The notes: a model not told the origin generated them from the sequence alone. 42,198 bases of DNA from Pseudomonas fluorescens (GCF_902497895.1 NZ_CABVHQ010000053.1:1-42198), one strand, 5' to 3'; numbered from the stretch's first letter, positions 7,355 to 16,033 are shown. Made by a program: numbers and translations.

Positions 7355-8692
7355 ATGTCCATGACTCCCCGCGAAATCGTCCACGAACTCAATCGCCATA
7401 TCATCGGCCAGGACGATGCCAAACGCGCCGTCGCCATCGCGCTGCGTAACCGCTGGCGCCGGATGCAGCTGCCCGAAGAGCTGCGCGTCGAAGTGACGCC
7501 CAAGAACATCCTGATGATCGGTCCGACCGGCGTCGGTAAAACCGAAATCGCCCGGCGCCTGGCCAAACTGGCCAATGCACCGTTCATCAAGGTCGAAGCC
7601 ACCAAGTTCACCGAGGTCGGCTACGTCGGCCGTGACGTCGAATCGATCATCCGTGATCTGGCCGATGCGGCGATCAAGCTCCTGCGCGAGCAGGAAATGA
7701 CCAAGGTTCGTCACCGCGCCGAAGACGCCGCCGAAGAGCGCATCCTCGATGCCTTGCTGCCACCGGCACGCATGGGCTTCAACGAAGACGCCGCGCCGAG
7801 CCAGGACTCCAACACCCGCCAGCTGTTCCGCAAGCGCCTGCGCGAAGGGCAGCTGGATGACAAGGAGATCGAAATCGAAGTAGCCGAAATGTCCGGCGTC
7901 GATATCTCCGCGCCACCGGGCATGGAAGAAATGACCAGCCAGTTGCAGAACCTGTTCGCCAACATGGGCAAGGGCAAGCGCAAGAGCCGCAAGCTCAAGG
8001 TCAAGGATGCGCTGAAACTGGTCGGCGACGAAGAGGCCAGCCGCCTGGTCAATGACGATGAGCTCAAGGCCAAGGCCCTGGAAGCGGTCGAGCAGCACGG
8101 CATCGTGTTCATCGACGAAATCGACAAGGTCGCCAAGCGCGGCAACTCCGGTGGGATCGACGTGTCCCGTGAAGGCGTTCAGCGCGATTTGCTGCCGCTG
8201 ATCGAAGGCTGCACGGTCAACACCAAGCTGGGCATGGTCAAGACCGACCACATCCTGTTCATCGCCTCCGGCGCGTTCCACCTGAGCAAACCGAGCGACC
8301 TGGTACCGGAGCTGCAAGGCCGCCTGCCGATTCGTGTCGAGCTCAAGGCCTTGAGCCCGCAAGATTTCGAACGCATCCTCAGCGAACCGCATGCCTCGCT
8401 CACCGAGCAATACCGCGAGCTGTTGAAAACCGAGGGCCTGGCGATCGAGTTCTTGCCCGACGGCATCAAGCGTCTGGCGGAGATCGCCTGGCAGGTCAAC
8501 GAGAAAACCGAAAACATCGGTGCCCGTCGCCTGCACACCCTGCTTGAGCGCCTGCTCGAAGAAGTGTCGTTCAGTGCCGGCGACCTGGCCACCGCGCAGG
8601 ACGCTCAGCCGATTCGCATCGACGCTGACTACGTCAACAGCCACCTCGGCGAATTGGCGCAGAACGAAGACCTGTCTCGTTATATCCTGTAA
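7355..8692 (+). CDS. hslU: ATP-dependent protease, ATPase subunit HslU (ClpY)
   Basis: AAA+ unfoldase that feeds substrates to HslV; 445 residues. Walker A GPTGVGKT at residues 56-63, pore-loop GYVGRD near 88-93, an intermediate (I) domain at about 110-245 rich in charged residues, Walker B IVFIDEID near 250-257, sensor and box VII segments near ELQGRLPIRVEL, and the conserved C-terminal tail LSRYIL that docks into HslV. ATG at 7355 has GAGGA 12 bases upstream; the internal ATG two codons later is possible. It forms an operon with hslV behind the heat-shock promoter, and a REPIN follows immediately. Confidence 0.97.
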   Translation: MSMTPREIVHELNRHIIGQDDAKRAVAIALRNRWRRMQLPEELRVEVTPKNILMIGPTGVGKTEIARRLAKLANAPFIKVEATKFTEVGYVGRDVESIIRDLADAAIKLLREQEMTKVRHRAEDAAEERILDALLPPARMGFNEDAAPSQDSNTRQLFRKRLREGQLDDKEIEIEVAEMSGVDISAPPGMEEMTSQLQNLFANMGKGKRKSRKLKVKDALKLVGDEEASRLVNDDELKAKALEAVEQHGIVFIDEIDKVAKRGNSGGIDVSREGVQRDLLPLIEGCTVNTKLGMVKTDHILFIASGAFHLSKPSDLVPELQGRLPIRVELKALSPQDFERILSEPHASLTEQYRELLKTEGLAIEFLPDGIKRLAEIAWQVNEKTENIGARRLHTLLERLLEEVSFSAGDLATAQDAQPIRIDADYVNSHLGELAQNEDLSRYIL

Positions 8693-8700
8693 GCAACACT

Positions 8701-8785
8701 TGTAGGAGCGAGCTTGCTCGCGAAGGTGTGTCAGTCGACATCAATGCGGCTGACACAACCTTCGCGAGCAAGCTCGCTCCTACAG
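8701..8785. repeat. REPIN, GTAGGAGCGAGCTTGCTCGCGA family
   Basis: Two inverted arms, TGTAGGAGCGAGCTTGCTCG at 8701-8720 and its complement ending at 8785. The pairing continues inward through GGTGTGTCAG/CTGACACAACC, so nearly the whole 85 bases can fold into one hairpin. It begins 8 bases after hslU and could protect or end that transcript. It is a different family from 3831-3931. Confidence 0.92.
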
Positions 8786-8812
8786 GGTTCCACCCATAAC
8801 GGAACTCAAGTC

Positions 8813-9190
8813 ATGACCAGACTCCCCAGCGCCATCGAACTGCACAAAGCCTCGAAAACCCTGACGCTGAAATACACGCCGGATGAGGTCTATCACCTGC
8901 CCGCCGAATTCCTGCGGGTGCACTCTCCCTCCGCCGAGGTCCAGGGCCATGGCAATCCTATCCTGCAATTTGGCAAGATCGGCGTAGGCCTGAGCAAGGT
9001 CGAACCGGCCGGTCAGTACGCACTGAAATTGACCTTCGACGACGGCCACGACAGTGGTCTGTTCACCTGGGATTATCTGTACCAATTGGCAGTCCGCCAG
9101 GACGATCTATGGGCGGATTATCTTGCCGAGCTCAAAGCCGCCGGAAAATCCCGCGACCCTAGCGAATCCATCGTCAAACTGATGCTCTAA
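8813..9190 (+). CDS. DUF971 (GBBH-like N-terminal domain) protein
   Basis: 125 residues, entirely covered by the domain found at the N-terminus of gamma-butyrobetaine hydroxylase (LPSAIELHKASKTLTLKYTP, LRVHSPSAEVQGHG, YALKLTFDDGHDSGLFTWDYLY). Stand-alone versions are common in proteobacteria and are generally considered Fe-S or metal-related accessory proteins, but the function is not settled. The start is ATG at 8813 with GGAA upstream. A longer reading upstream would translate the REPIN and is rejected. The gene sits between hslU and the PHA locus, the usual Pseudomonas context. Confidence 0.88.
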   Translation: MTRLPSAIELHKASKTLTLKYTPDEVYHLPAEFLRVHSPSAEVQGHGNPILQFGKIGVGLSKVEPAGQYALKLTFDDGHDSGLFTWDYLYQLAVRQDDLWADYLAELKAAGKSRDPSESIVKLML

Positions 9191-9206
9191 ATCAAGCCTT
9201 TCGCTC

Positions 9207-9226
9207 TTTAGAGGGCATTTTCTAAT
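9207..9226. promoter_or_regulatory. Candidate PhaD operator upstream of phaC1
   Basis: TTTAGA-N8-TCTAAT: two inverted 6-base half-sites with an 8-base spacer. A matching element lies upstream of phaI (16034-16053), and the two share TTAGnGnGCnnTTTCTAATTT when aligned. From memory, the PhaD operator of P. putida has the same 6-8-6 geometry. It lies 57-76 bases upstream of the start predicted from the sigma-54-like site. Confidence 0.6.
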
Positions 9227-9255
9227 TTCATCTGCTTGAATGCTCTGCCGCACGG

Positions 9256-9272
9256 CTGGCATTTGGCCTGCT
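9256..9272 (+). promoter_or_regulatory. Sigma-54-like promoter for phaC1
   Basis: CTGGCAT-N6-TGCT: GG at 9258-9259 and GC at 9270-9271 are 10 bases apart, as in the consensus TGGCAC-N5-TTGC. The -24 box matches five of six bases and the -12 box three of four. A sigma-54-type promoter has been proposed upstream of phaC1 in P. aeruginosa. The resulting leader would be about 165 bases. An 18-base inverted repeat (GCTGTG...CACAGC) lies within that leader near 9389-9406. Confidence 0.5.
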
Positions 9273-9447
9273 TGCGAAAAAAATTAAACTCGGGTAACCA
9301 ATGGAGCTGGCAAGTTCCCTGCAGTGCTCTGTGCAATAAAAGCAGCGATGCAGAATTAACGGTCACCCCGAGCAGTAGTACCTGGCGTTTGCTGTGTGAT
9401 TGCACAGCTGCTCCCGGTACTCGCATCAGGACTATGGAGCGTCGTAG

Positions 9448-11127
9448 ATGAGTAACAAGAATAACGATGACTTGAATCGTCAAGCCTCGGAAAACACCCT
9501 GGGGCTCAATCCCGTCGTCGGCTTGCGTGGAAAAGATCTGCTTACCTCTGCTCGAATGGTCTTGACCCAGGCCATCAAACAACCGATTCACAGCGTCAAG
9601 CACGTCGCGCATTTTGGCGTCGAGCTCAAGAATGTGATGTTCGGCAAGTCGAAGCTGCAGCCGGAAAGTGACGACCGCCGCTTCAACGACCCGGCCTGGA
9701 GCCAGAACCCGCTCTACAAACGTTATTTGCAAACCTACCTGGCGTGGCGCAAGGAACTGCACGACTGGATCGGCGACAGCAACCTGTCCGAAGCGGACAT
9801 CAACCGCGCGCACTTCGTGATCACCCTGATGACCGAAGCCATGGCCCCGACCAACAGTGCGGCCAATCCGGCGGCGGTCAAACGCTTCTTCGAGACCGGC
9901 GGTAAAAGCCTGCTCGACGGCCTCTCCCACCTGGCCAAGGACCTGATCAACAACGGCGGCATGCCGAGCCAGGTGAACATGGGCGCCTTCGAAGTCGGCA
10001 AGAGCCTGGGGACCACCGAAGGCTCGGTAGTTTTCCGCAACGACGTGCTCGAATTGATCCAGTACCGGCCGACCACCGAGCAGGTGCACGAACGCCCACT
10101 GCTCGTGGTACCGCCGCAAATCAACAAGTTTTATGTGTTCGACCTGAGTCCGGATAAAAGCCTGGCGCGCTTTTGCCTGCGCAACCACCAGCAGACCTTT
10201 ATCGTCAGCTGGCGCAACCCGACCAAGGCCCAGCGCGAGTGGGGTCTGTCGACTTACATCGACGCACTGAAAGAAGCCGTCGACGTGGTCTCGACCATCA
10301 CCGGCAGCAAAGACATCAACATGCTCGGCGCCTGCTCCGGCGGCATCACCTGCACCGCGTTGCTCGGCCACTACGCCGCCCTCGGCGAGAAGAAAGTCAA
10401 TGCCCTGACCCTCTTGGTCAGCGTGCTCGACACCACCCTCGACTCCCAGGTTGCGCTGTTCGTCGACGAGAAAACCCTGGAATCCGCCAAGCGTCACTCG
10501 TATCAGGCCGGCGTCCTGGAAGGCCGTGACATGGCCAAGGTCTTCGCCTGGATGCGCCCCAACGATCTGATCTGGAATTACTGGGTCAACAACTACCTGC
10601 TGGGCAACGAGCCTCCGGTCTTCGACATCCTGTTCTGGAACAACGACACCACCCGCTTGCCTGCGGCGTTCCACGGCGACCTGATCGAATTGTTCAAAAA
10701 CAACCCACTGATCCGTGCCAATGCACTGGAAGTGAGCGGCACGCCGATCGACCTCAAACAGGTCACTACCGACATCTATTCCCTGGCCGGTACCAACGAT
10801 CACATCACGCCCTGGAAGTCTTGCTACAAGTCGGCGCAACTGTTCGGCGGCAAGGTCGAATTCGTGCTGTCCAGCAGCGGGCATATCCAGAGCATCCTGA
10901 ACCCGCCCGGCAACCCGAAGTCGCGTTACATGACCAGCACCGAGATGCCGGTCAAAGCCGAGGACTGGCAAGAAAACTCGACCAAGCACACCGACTCCTG
11001 GTGGCTGCACTGGCAGGCCTGGCAGGCCGAGCGTTCGGGCAAGCTGAAAAAGTCCCCGACCAATCTGGGCAACAAGGCCTATCCGCCAGGGGAAGCCGCA
11101 CCGGGCACTTATGTACATGAACGTTAA
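9448..11127 (+). CDS. phaC1: Class II poly(3-hydroxyalkanoate) synthase 1
   Basis: Polymerises (R)-3-hydroxyacyl-CoA (C6-C14) to medium-chain PHA on the granule surface; 559 residues, the standard class II length. An N-terminal helical region (1-180) precedes the alpha/beta-hydrolase core. The catalytic triad is visible: Cys296 in the modified lipase box GACSGG, Asp451 in TNDHITPW, and His479 in SSSGHIQSIL. The start ATG at 9448 follows a TATGGAGCG site (GGAG). It is first in the row phaC1-phaZ-phaC2-phaD. A hairpin follows the stop codon. Confidence 0.98.
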   Translation: MSNKNNDDLNRQASENTLGLNPVVGLRGKDLLTSARMVLTQAIKQPIHSVKHVAHFGVELKNVMFGKSKLQPESDDRRFNDPAWSQNPLYKRYLQTYLAWRKELHDWIGDSNLSEADINRAHFVITLMTEAMAPTNSAANPAAVKRFFETGGKSLLDGLSHLAKDLINNGGMPSQVNMGAFEVGKSLGTTEGSVVFRNDVLELIQYRPTTEQVHERPLLVVPPQINKFYVFDLSPDKSLARFCLRNHQQTFIVSWRNPTKAQREWGLSTYIDALKEAVDVVSTITGSKDINMLGACSGGITCTALLGHYAALGEKKVNALTLLVSVLDTTLDSQVALFVDEKTLESAKRHSYQAGVLEGRDMAKVFAWMRPNDLIWNYWVNNYLLGNEPPVFDILFWNNDTTRLPAAFHGDLIELFKNNPLIRANALEVSGTPIDLKQVTTDIYSLAGTNDHITPWKSCYKSAQLFGGKVEFVLSSSGHIQSILNPPGNPKSRYMTSTEMPVKAEDWQENSTKHTDSWWLHWQAWQAERSGKLKKSPTNLGNKAYPPGEAAPGTYVHER

Positions 11128-11148
11128 GTTGTAGGCAGTCACGAAGTC

Positions 11149-11170
11149 CGCGGCACTCGGAGGTGCCGCG
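11149..11170. terminator. Hairpin between phaC1 and phaZ
   Basis: Perfect 8-base stem CGCGGCAC / GTGCCGCG with a 6-base loop, 22 bases after the phaC1 stop. There is no T run on the plus strand, so it may be an RNA stabiliser or weak attenuator rather than a true terminator. Confidence 0.5.
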
Positions 11171-11261
11171 CGCCCTACTCAACACGGACGAGGCCAGGCC
11201 TCGGATTTTCTGGAACAAGCTCGGGAAGGCTTGCCAGCGGTTTAACCACAGGGCTTCTGAG

Positions 11262-12119
11262 ATGCCGCAACCGTTCATATTTCGTACTCTCGACCTGGAT
11301 GGGCAAACCATCCGCACCGCGGTACGTCCTGGCAAGCCTCATTTGACGCCCCTGCTGATTTTCAATGGCATCGGCGCCAACCTGGAGCTGGTGTTTCCGT
11401 TCGTCCAGGCGCTCGACCCGGATCTGGAGGTGATTGCCTTCGACGTTCCCGGGGTCGGCGGCTCGTCGACACCCAGCATCCCCTATCGTTTCCCTGGTCT
11501 GGCCAAACTGACCGCGCGCATGCTCGACTACCTCGACTACGGGCAAGTCAACGTCGTCGGCGTGTCCTGGGGTGGCGCCCTGGCCCAGCAATTTGCCTAC
11601 GACTACCCGGAGCGTTGCAAAAAACTGGTGCTGGCGGCCACCGCAGCCGGCGTCTTTATGGTGCCGGGCAAACCGAAAGTGCTGTGGATGATGGCCAGCC
11701 CCAGGCGCTACATCCAGCCGTCCCACGTGATTCGGATCGCGCCGCTGATCTATGGCGGATCCTTCCGTCGCGACCCTAATCTGGCCGCCGAACACGCCAG
11801 CAAGGTGCGCTCGGGCGGCAAGCTGGGTTACTACTGGCAACTGTTCGCAGGCCTGGGCTGGACCAGCATTCACTGGCTGCACAAGATTCTTCAACCGACC
11901 CTGGTGCTGGCCGGCGATGACGATCCACTGATCCCGCTGATCAATATGCGCATGCTGGCCTGGCGGATTCCCAACGCCCAGCTACATATCATCGACGATG
12001 GTCATTTGTTCCTGATTACCCGTGCCGAAGCCGTCGCGCCAATCATCATGAAGTTTCTCGAGGAAGAACGTCAGCGGGCCGTGATGCACCCGCACCCATC
12101 ACCGTTTGGCAGGACTTAG
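11262..12119 (+). CDS. phaZ: Intracellular medium-chain PHA depolymerase
   Basis: Hydrolyses stored PHA to 3-hydroxyacid monomers at the granule; 285 residues from ATG 11262 (MPQPFIFRTLDLDGQ). Alpha/beta-hydrolase fold with catalytic Ser102 in GVSWGG, Asp221 in GDDDPLIP and His248 in DDGHLF, the same numbering I recall for the P. putida enzyme. An upstream GTG (11163) would add 33 residues unlike the family, and part of it lies in the preceding hairpin, so ATG is preferred although its ribosome binding site is weak. Its place between the two synthases is the usual mcl-PHA arrangement and allows polymer turnover to be expressed with synthesis. Confidence 0.95.
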   Translation: MPQPFIFRTLDLDGQTIRTAVRPGKPHLTPLLIFNGIGANLELVFPFVQALDPDLEVIAFDVPGVGGSSTPSIPYRFPGLAKLTARMLDYLDYGQVNVVGVSWGGALAQQFAYDYPERCKKLVLAATAAGVFMVPGKPKVLWMMASPRRYIQPSHVIRIAPLIYGGSFRRDPNLAAEHASKVRSGGKLGYYWQLFAGLGWTSIHWLHKILQPTLVLAGDDDPLIPLINMRMLAWRIPNAQLHIIDDGHLFLITRAEAVAPIIMKFLEEERQRAVMHPHPSPFGRT

Positions 12120-12232
12120 CGTCTTGCGCATGTCGACCGGATCATCGCCCGCGCAGGAGAGCTCTGGACCGACTATGGTGTCTGTCTTGAATAGATGTGC
12201 TTGTTGAAGGCTTGACGAAGGAGTGTTGACCC

Positions 12233-13915
12233 ATGAGAGACAAAGCAACGCCGGGCTCGTTGCCCACCCCCGCGGCGTTCATCAACGCTCAGAGTGCGAT
12301 TACCGGTCTGCGCGGCCGGGACCTGTTCTCGACCCTGCGCAGCGTAGCGGCCCACGGCCTGCGCCATCCCGTGAAAAGCGCCCGTCATGCGCTGGCCCTG
12401 GGTGGTCAGCTGGGTCGCGTGTTATTGGGTGAAACGCTGCACACACCGAACCCCAAGGACAACCGGTTTGCCGACCCGACCTGGAGCCTGAATCCATTTT
12501 ATCGCCGCAGCCTGCAGGCCTATCTGAGCTGGCAAAAGCAGGTCAGAAGCTGGATCGACGAAAGCGGCATGAGCCCCGACGACCGGGCCCGCGCGCATTT
12601 CGTTTTCGCACTGCTCAATGACGCCGTATCGCCCTCCAATACGCTGCTCAACCCCCTGGCCATCAAAGAGCTGTTCAATTCCGGCGGTCACAGCCTGGTT
12701 CGCGGTCTCAGCCATTTGTTCGACGACCTGCTGCACAACAACGGGCTGCCAAGTCAGGTCAGCAAACACGCCTTCGAGATCGGCAAGACCGTGGCGACTA
12801 CCACCGGCTCGGTGGTGTTTCGCAACGAACTGCTCGAGCTGATGCAGTACAAACCGATGAGCGAAAAGCAGTACAGCAAGCCACTGCTGATCGTGCCGCC
12901 GCAAATCAACAAGTACTACATTTTCGACCTCAGCCCGGGCAACAGCTTCGTCCAGTACGCGCTGAAAAACGGCCTGCAGGTATTCGTGGTCAGTTGGCGC
13001 AACCCGGATGTTCGCCATCGCGAATGGGGCCTGTCCAGTTATGTGGAAGCCCTGGAGCAAGCGATGAATATCTGCCGCGCCATCAGCGGCGCGCGCGAAG
13101 TCAATCTGATGGGCGCCTGTGCCGGCGGCCTGACCATCGCTGCCCTGCAAGGCCATCTGCAAGCCAAGCGGCAACTGCGACGGATCTCCAGCGCCACCTA
13201 TTTGGTCAGCCTGCTCGATAGCCAGATCGAAAGCCCTGCCACCTTGTTTGCCGACGAGCAGACCCTTGAAGCCGCCAAGCGCGATTCCTACCAGCGAGGC
13301 GTGTTCGAAGGGCGAGACATGGCCAAGGTCTTCGCCTGGATGCGCCCCAATGACCTGATCTGGAATTACTGGGTCAATAACTACCTGCTGGGCAAGGAAC
13401 CACCGGCCTTCGACATCCTGTACTGGAACAACGACAACACGCGCCTGCCCGCGGCATTGCATGGCGACCTGCTGGACTTCTTCAAGCACAACCCGCTGAG
13501 CCATCCCGGCGGGCTGGAGGTATGCGGCACGCCGATCGATCTGCAGAAGGTCAACGTCGACAGCTTCAGCGTGGCCGGGATCAACGACCACATCACTCCG
13601 TGGGACGCGGTGTACCGCTCAACCCTGCTGCTGGGCGGTGATCGCCGCTTCGTGCTGTCCAACAGCGGCCACATCCAGAGCATCCTCAACCCGCCGAGCA
13701 ACGCCAAGGCCAATTTCATCGAGAACCCCAAACTCAGCACCGATCCACGCGCCTGGTATTACGACGCCACCCATGTCGAAGGTAGCTGGTGGCCACGGTG
13801 GCTGAGCTGGATTCAGGAGCGCTCGGGAACCCAACGGCCAACCCTGATGGCTCTCGGTAACCAGAATTATCCACCGATGGAGGCGGCGCCAGGTACCTAC
13901 GTGCGCGTGCGCTGA
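12233..13915 (+). CDS. phaC2: Class II poly(3-hydroxyalkanoate) synthase 2
   Basis: Second mcl-PHA synthase, 560 residues, clearly a paralogue of PhaC1 along its whole length (for example RDMAKVFAWMRPNDLIWNYW is common to both). Triad: Cys296 in GACAGG, Asp452 in INDHITPW, His480 in SNSGHIQSIL. ATG at 12233 has a good AAGGAG site 6-7 bases upstream, stronger than that of phaC1. The 113 bases between phaZ and phaC2 could hold a separate promoter, but I could not assign one. A small dyad at 13928-13951 separates it from phaD. Confidence 0.98.
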   Translation: MRDKATPGSLPTPAAFINAQSAITGLRGRDLFSTLRSVAAHGLRHPVKSARHALALGGQLGRVLLGETLHTPNPKDNRFADPTWSLNPFYRRSLQAYLSWQKQVRSWIDESGMSPDDRARAHFVFALLNDAVSPSNTLLNPLAIKELFNSGGHSLVRGLSHLFDDLLHNNGLPSQVSKHAFEIGKTVATTTGSVVFRNELLELMQYKPMSEKQYSKPLLIVPPQINKYYIFDLSPGNSFVQYALKNGLQVFVVSWRNPDVRHREWGLSSYVEALEQAMNICRAISGAREVNLMGACAGGLTIAALQGHLQAKRQLRRISSATYLVSLLDSQIESPATLFADEQTLEAAKRDSYQRGVFEGRDMAKVFAWMRPNDLIWNYWVNNYLLGKEPPAFDILYWNNDNTRLPAALHGDLLDFFKHNPLSHPGGLEVCGTPIDLQKVNVDSFSVAGINDHITPWDAVYRSTLLLGGDRRFVLSNSGHIQSILNPPSNAKANFIENPKLSTDPRAWYYDATHVEGSWWPRWLSWIQERSGTQRPTLMALGNQNYPPMEAAPGTYVRVR

Positions 13916-13927
13916 ATATTCACTGCA

Positions 13928-13951
13928 CCACGGTCGGGCTGTTGGCCGTGG
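13928..13951. terminator. Weak hairpin between phaC2 and phaD
   Basis: CCACGG (13928-13933) pairs with CCGTGG (13946-13951) around 12 bases. No T run follows, so it is at most an attenuator. Confidence 0.3.
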
Positions 13952-13977
13952 CATGACTCAACAACCAAGAAGACTGG

Positions 13978-14598
13978 ATGAAAACCCGCGACCGGATCCT
14001 CGAATGTGCCCTGCAATTGTTCAATCAAAAGGGCGAACCGAATGTCTCTACCATGGAAGTTGCCAATGAAATGGGGATCAGCCCGGGCAACCTCTACTAC
14101 CACTTTCATGGCAAGGAGCCGCTGATACTCGGCTTGTTCGAACGCTTTCAGGCGGAACTGACGCCGCTGCTCGATCCACCGGCGGATGCGCAACTGTCTG
14201 CGGAAGATTACTGGCTGTTCCTGCACCTGATCGTCGAGCGCCTGGCGCACTATCGCTTCCTGTTCCAGGACCTGTCCAACCTGGCCGGACGCTTGCCGAA
14301 ACTGGCCAAGGGTATTCGCAATCTGCTCAACGCCTTGAAGCGCACCCTGGCCTCATTGCTGGCGCGCTTGAAAGCGCAGGGGCAACTGATCAGCGAAACC
14401 CAGGCGCTGGGGCAACTGGTCGAACAGATCACCATGACCCTGCTGTTTTCCCTCGACTATCAACGGATTCTGGGGCGCGAGGGCGAAGTACGGGTGGTGG
14501 TTTACCAGATCATGATGCTGGTAGCGCCGCACTTGCTGGCGCCGGTGAAGCTGGCGACCGAGCAGATGGCGTTGCGGTATCTGGAAGAGCATGTGTGA
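13978..14598 (+). CDS. phaD: TetR-family regulator of the pha cluster
   Basis: 206 residues. N-terminal helix-turn-helix at about residues 5-50 (RILECALQLFNQKG ... VANEMGISPGNLYYHFHGKEPLI), followed by an all-helical ligand-binding domain. In P. putida PhaD is described as a carbon-source-dependent activator of the phaC1 and phaI promoters, and the ligand is thought to be a fatty-acid CoA derivative. The start ATG at 13978 has GAAG upstream. It ends the plus-strand pha row; a REP pair and a bidirectional terminator separate it from the convergent phaF. The likely operators in this window are at 9207 and 16034. Confidence 0.95.
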   Translation: MKTRDRILECALQLFNQKGEPNVSTMEVANEMGISPGNLYYHFHGKEPLILGLFERFQAELTPLLDPPADAQLSAEDYWLFLHLIVERLAHYRFLFQDLSNLAGRLPKLAKGIRNLLNALKRTLASLLARLKAQGQLISETQALGQLVEQITMTLLFSLDYQRILGREGEVRVVVYQIMMLVAPHLLAPVKLATEQMALRYLEEHV

Positions 14599-14611
14599 TT
14601 GGAAGATCAAG

Positions 14612-14673
14612 AGATCGCAGCCTTCGGCAGCTCCTACGTCGGCGTAGGAGCTGCCGATAGGCTGCGATCTTTT
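14612..14673. repeat. REP pair between phaD and phaF
   Basis: Two inverted REP copies of the GATCGCAGCCTnCGGCAGCT family separated by only a few bases, so they form one hairpin of about 60 bases. The right arm carries a GATAG variant of the core. Confidence 0.88.
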
Positions 14674-14711
14674 GCGCTCGATCAGGCACCGGAGAGTTTT
14701 CTGACCAAAAC

Positions 14712-14745
14712 AAAAACGCCCGACCTTTGCAGGCCGGGCGTTTTT
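14712..14745. terminator. Bidirectional terminator between phaD and phaF
   Basis: Stem AAAAACGCCCG / CGGGCGTTTTT, with extra pairing CCT/AGG inside, a short loop, and A/T runs at both sides. It serves phaD on the plus strand and phaIF on the minus strand. Confidence 0.9.
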
Positions 14746-14761
14746 GTCTGTCCCGAAAAAA

Positions 14762-15526
14762 TCAGGACTGACTGGATGGCGTCGATGGAGTCGACGCAAC
14801 AGTCGGGGTGACCGCAGGGGTCGGCGCAGCTGCAGAGTTCGAAGGGCTGACCGCAGCTGCCGGTTTGGCTTCTACTGCTGGCTTCGGCGCTGCTGCTTTG
14901 GGTGCCGCAGGTTTCTTGGCAACCGGCTTCTTCGCAGCTGCCGGTTTAGCGGCAACCGCTTTGGCTGCTGGCTTGGCCGCGGCAGGTTTGGCTGCTGCGG
15001 TTTTTGCTGCGGGCTTGGCTGCCGGTTTAGCGGCGGCTTTTACCAGAGGTTTGGCCGCGGTTTTAGCTGCCGGTTTGGCCGCCGCGGTCTTGCTCGCCAC
15101 TGGCTTGGTCACCGACTCACCGGTCATGCGCTCGATCTGCTTGGTCAGGGTATCGACCTTGCTGTGCAGCGCCTTGACTTCATTGCGGCTCGGCACGCCC
15201 AGACGCGAAATGGCGCTGTTGAGTCGCTTGTCGAAAGCCTCTTCCAGCTCGCCCCATTTGCCCAGTGCGCGATCTTTGACATCACCCACACGGGACTTGG
15301 CCGATTGGGCGGAATCCTTGGCGGCATCGACTTTTTTACCGACGGCGCTCTTGGTGAGCTTCTCGGCTTTCTCACCATCTTTGACCAGGGTATCGAAGAG
15401 TTTGCTGCCGTCAGTGTCGATCTTCGAGTACACGCCTAAACCAGCAAGCCAGATTTTGCGGGAGTAGTCTTCGACTTTCCCGATCCACGAGCTGCCTTCT
15501 TTTTCAGTATACTTTTTACCAGCCAT
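14762..15526 (-). CDS. phaF: Granule-associated phasin PhaF with histone-like tail
   Basis: 254 residues. The N-terminal half (about 1-130) is a phasin domain that coats PHA granules (SRKIWLAGLGVYSK is also found in PhaI), with a predicted coiled coil near 95-125. The C-terminal half (about 135-230) is a lysine-, alanine- and proline-rich series of AAKPAAK units resembling histone H1, which in P. putida PhaF binds DNA and ties granules to the nucleoid for partition. The start ATG at 15526 has AAGGAG 6 bases upstream, overlapping the phaI stop codon, so translation is probably coupled. The repeat coding makes the opposite strand look open; that is not a gene. Confidence 0.96.
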   Translation of the reverse strand: MAGKKYTEKEGSSWIGKVEDYSRKIWLAGLGVYSKIDTDGSKLFDTLVKDGEKAEKLTKSAVGKKVDAAKDSAQSAKSRVGDVKDRALGKWGELEEAFDKRLNSAISRLGVPSRNEVKALHSKVDTLTKQIERMTGESVTKPVASKTAAAKPAAKTAAKPLVKAAAKPAAKPAAKTAAAKPAAAKPAAKAVAAKPAAAKKPVAKKPAAPKAAAPKPAVEAKPAAAVSPSNSAAAPTPAVTPTVASTPSTPSSQS

Positions 15527-15536
15527 CCCGTTCTCC

Positions 15537-15959
15537 TTAATGTTTACGCGCGACACGTTCAAGCAATGCCGTCAACCCATCGAGCTTAGCAGAGAGTGTC
15601 TCAACATCATGTTTAGACGCAATGCCGAAGCGATTCAAGGCACTTGCGACGCGCGCGTCAAACGCCTTCTCGACTTTATCGAGCTGCACTTCGACTTTGC
15701 CCTTGAAGCTGGTGACGTCATCCTTGACTTCATCGATCTGACTGTTGGCCGCTTCAAGTTGCTGATTCACAACTTTTTTGCCTTTCTTTTCAACAGTTTG
15801 ACCCGCTTCGATCAACTCCTGAAAGTACTCGCTGCCTTCCTTGCCGACCTTGGCGTAAGCCCCCAGGCCTGCCAGCCAGATCTTGCGGGCGTAGGATTTT
15901 ACTTCGCTCGGAGCGGTTGTCTGAACGTCGGTTTTTTTCTTCAAAGTTACTTTGGCCAT
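15537..15959 (-). CDS. phaI: Granule-associated phasin PhaI
   Basis: 140 residues, a phasin without the histone-like tail. It shares KIWLAGLGAYAK with PhaF and continues with an amphipathic helical region (FQELIEAGQTVEKKGKKV) and a C-terminal stretch (KLDGLTALLERVARKH). It covers the hydrophobic granule surface. ATG at 15959 has GAGGTG upstream; a longer start at 15977 would begin ahead of that site and is less likely. It is the first gene of phaI-phaF. The candidate PhaD operator lies 75-94 bases upstream. Confidence 0.95.
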   Translation of the reverse strand: MAKVTLKKKTDVQTTAPSEVKSYARKIWLAGLGAYAKVGKEGSEYFQELIEAGQTVEKKGKKVVNQQLEAANSQIDEVKDDVTSFKGKVEVQLDKVEKAFDARVASALNRFGIASKHDVETLSAKLDGLTALLERVARKH

Positions 15960-16033
15960 GGTGCACCTCACGCGCAAAAGGTTTGAGGAACTGCCCGCAG
16001 GGATGAGGGCTTAGGCACAAAGTAGTGAGAAAA

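Noticed and set aside
8714..8812. 33-residue upstream extension of the DUF971 protein
   Set aside because: It lies in the REPIN; ATG 8813 gives the family N-terminus.
9273..9301. Sigma-70 promoter TTGCGA-N17-TAACCA upstream of phaC1
   Set aside because: The -10 matches only two of six bases.
14744..15467. Cys/Gly/Arg-rich and Ala/Gly-rich plus-strand frames over phaF
   Set aside because: They are reverse readings of the AAKP repeats of PhaF.
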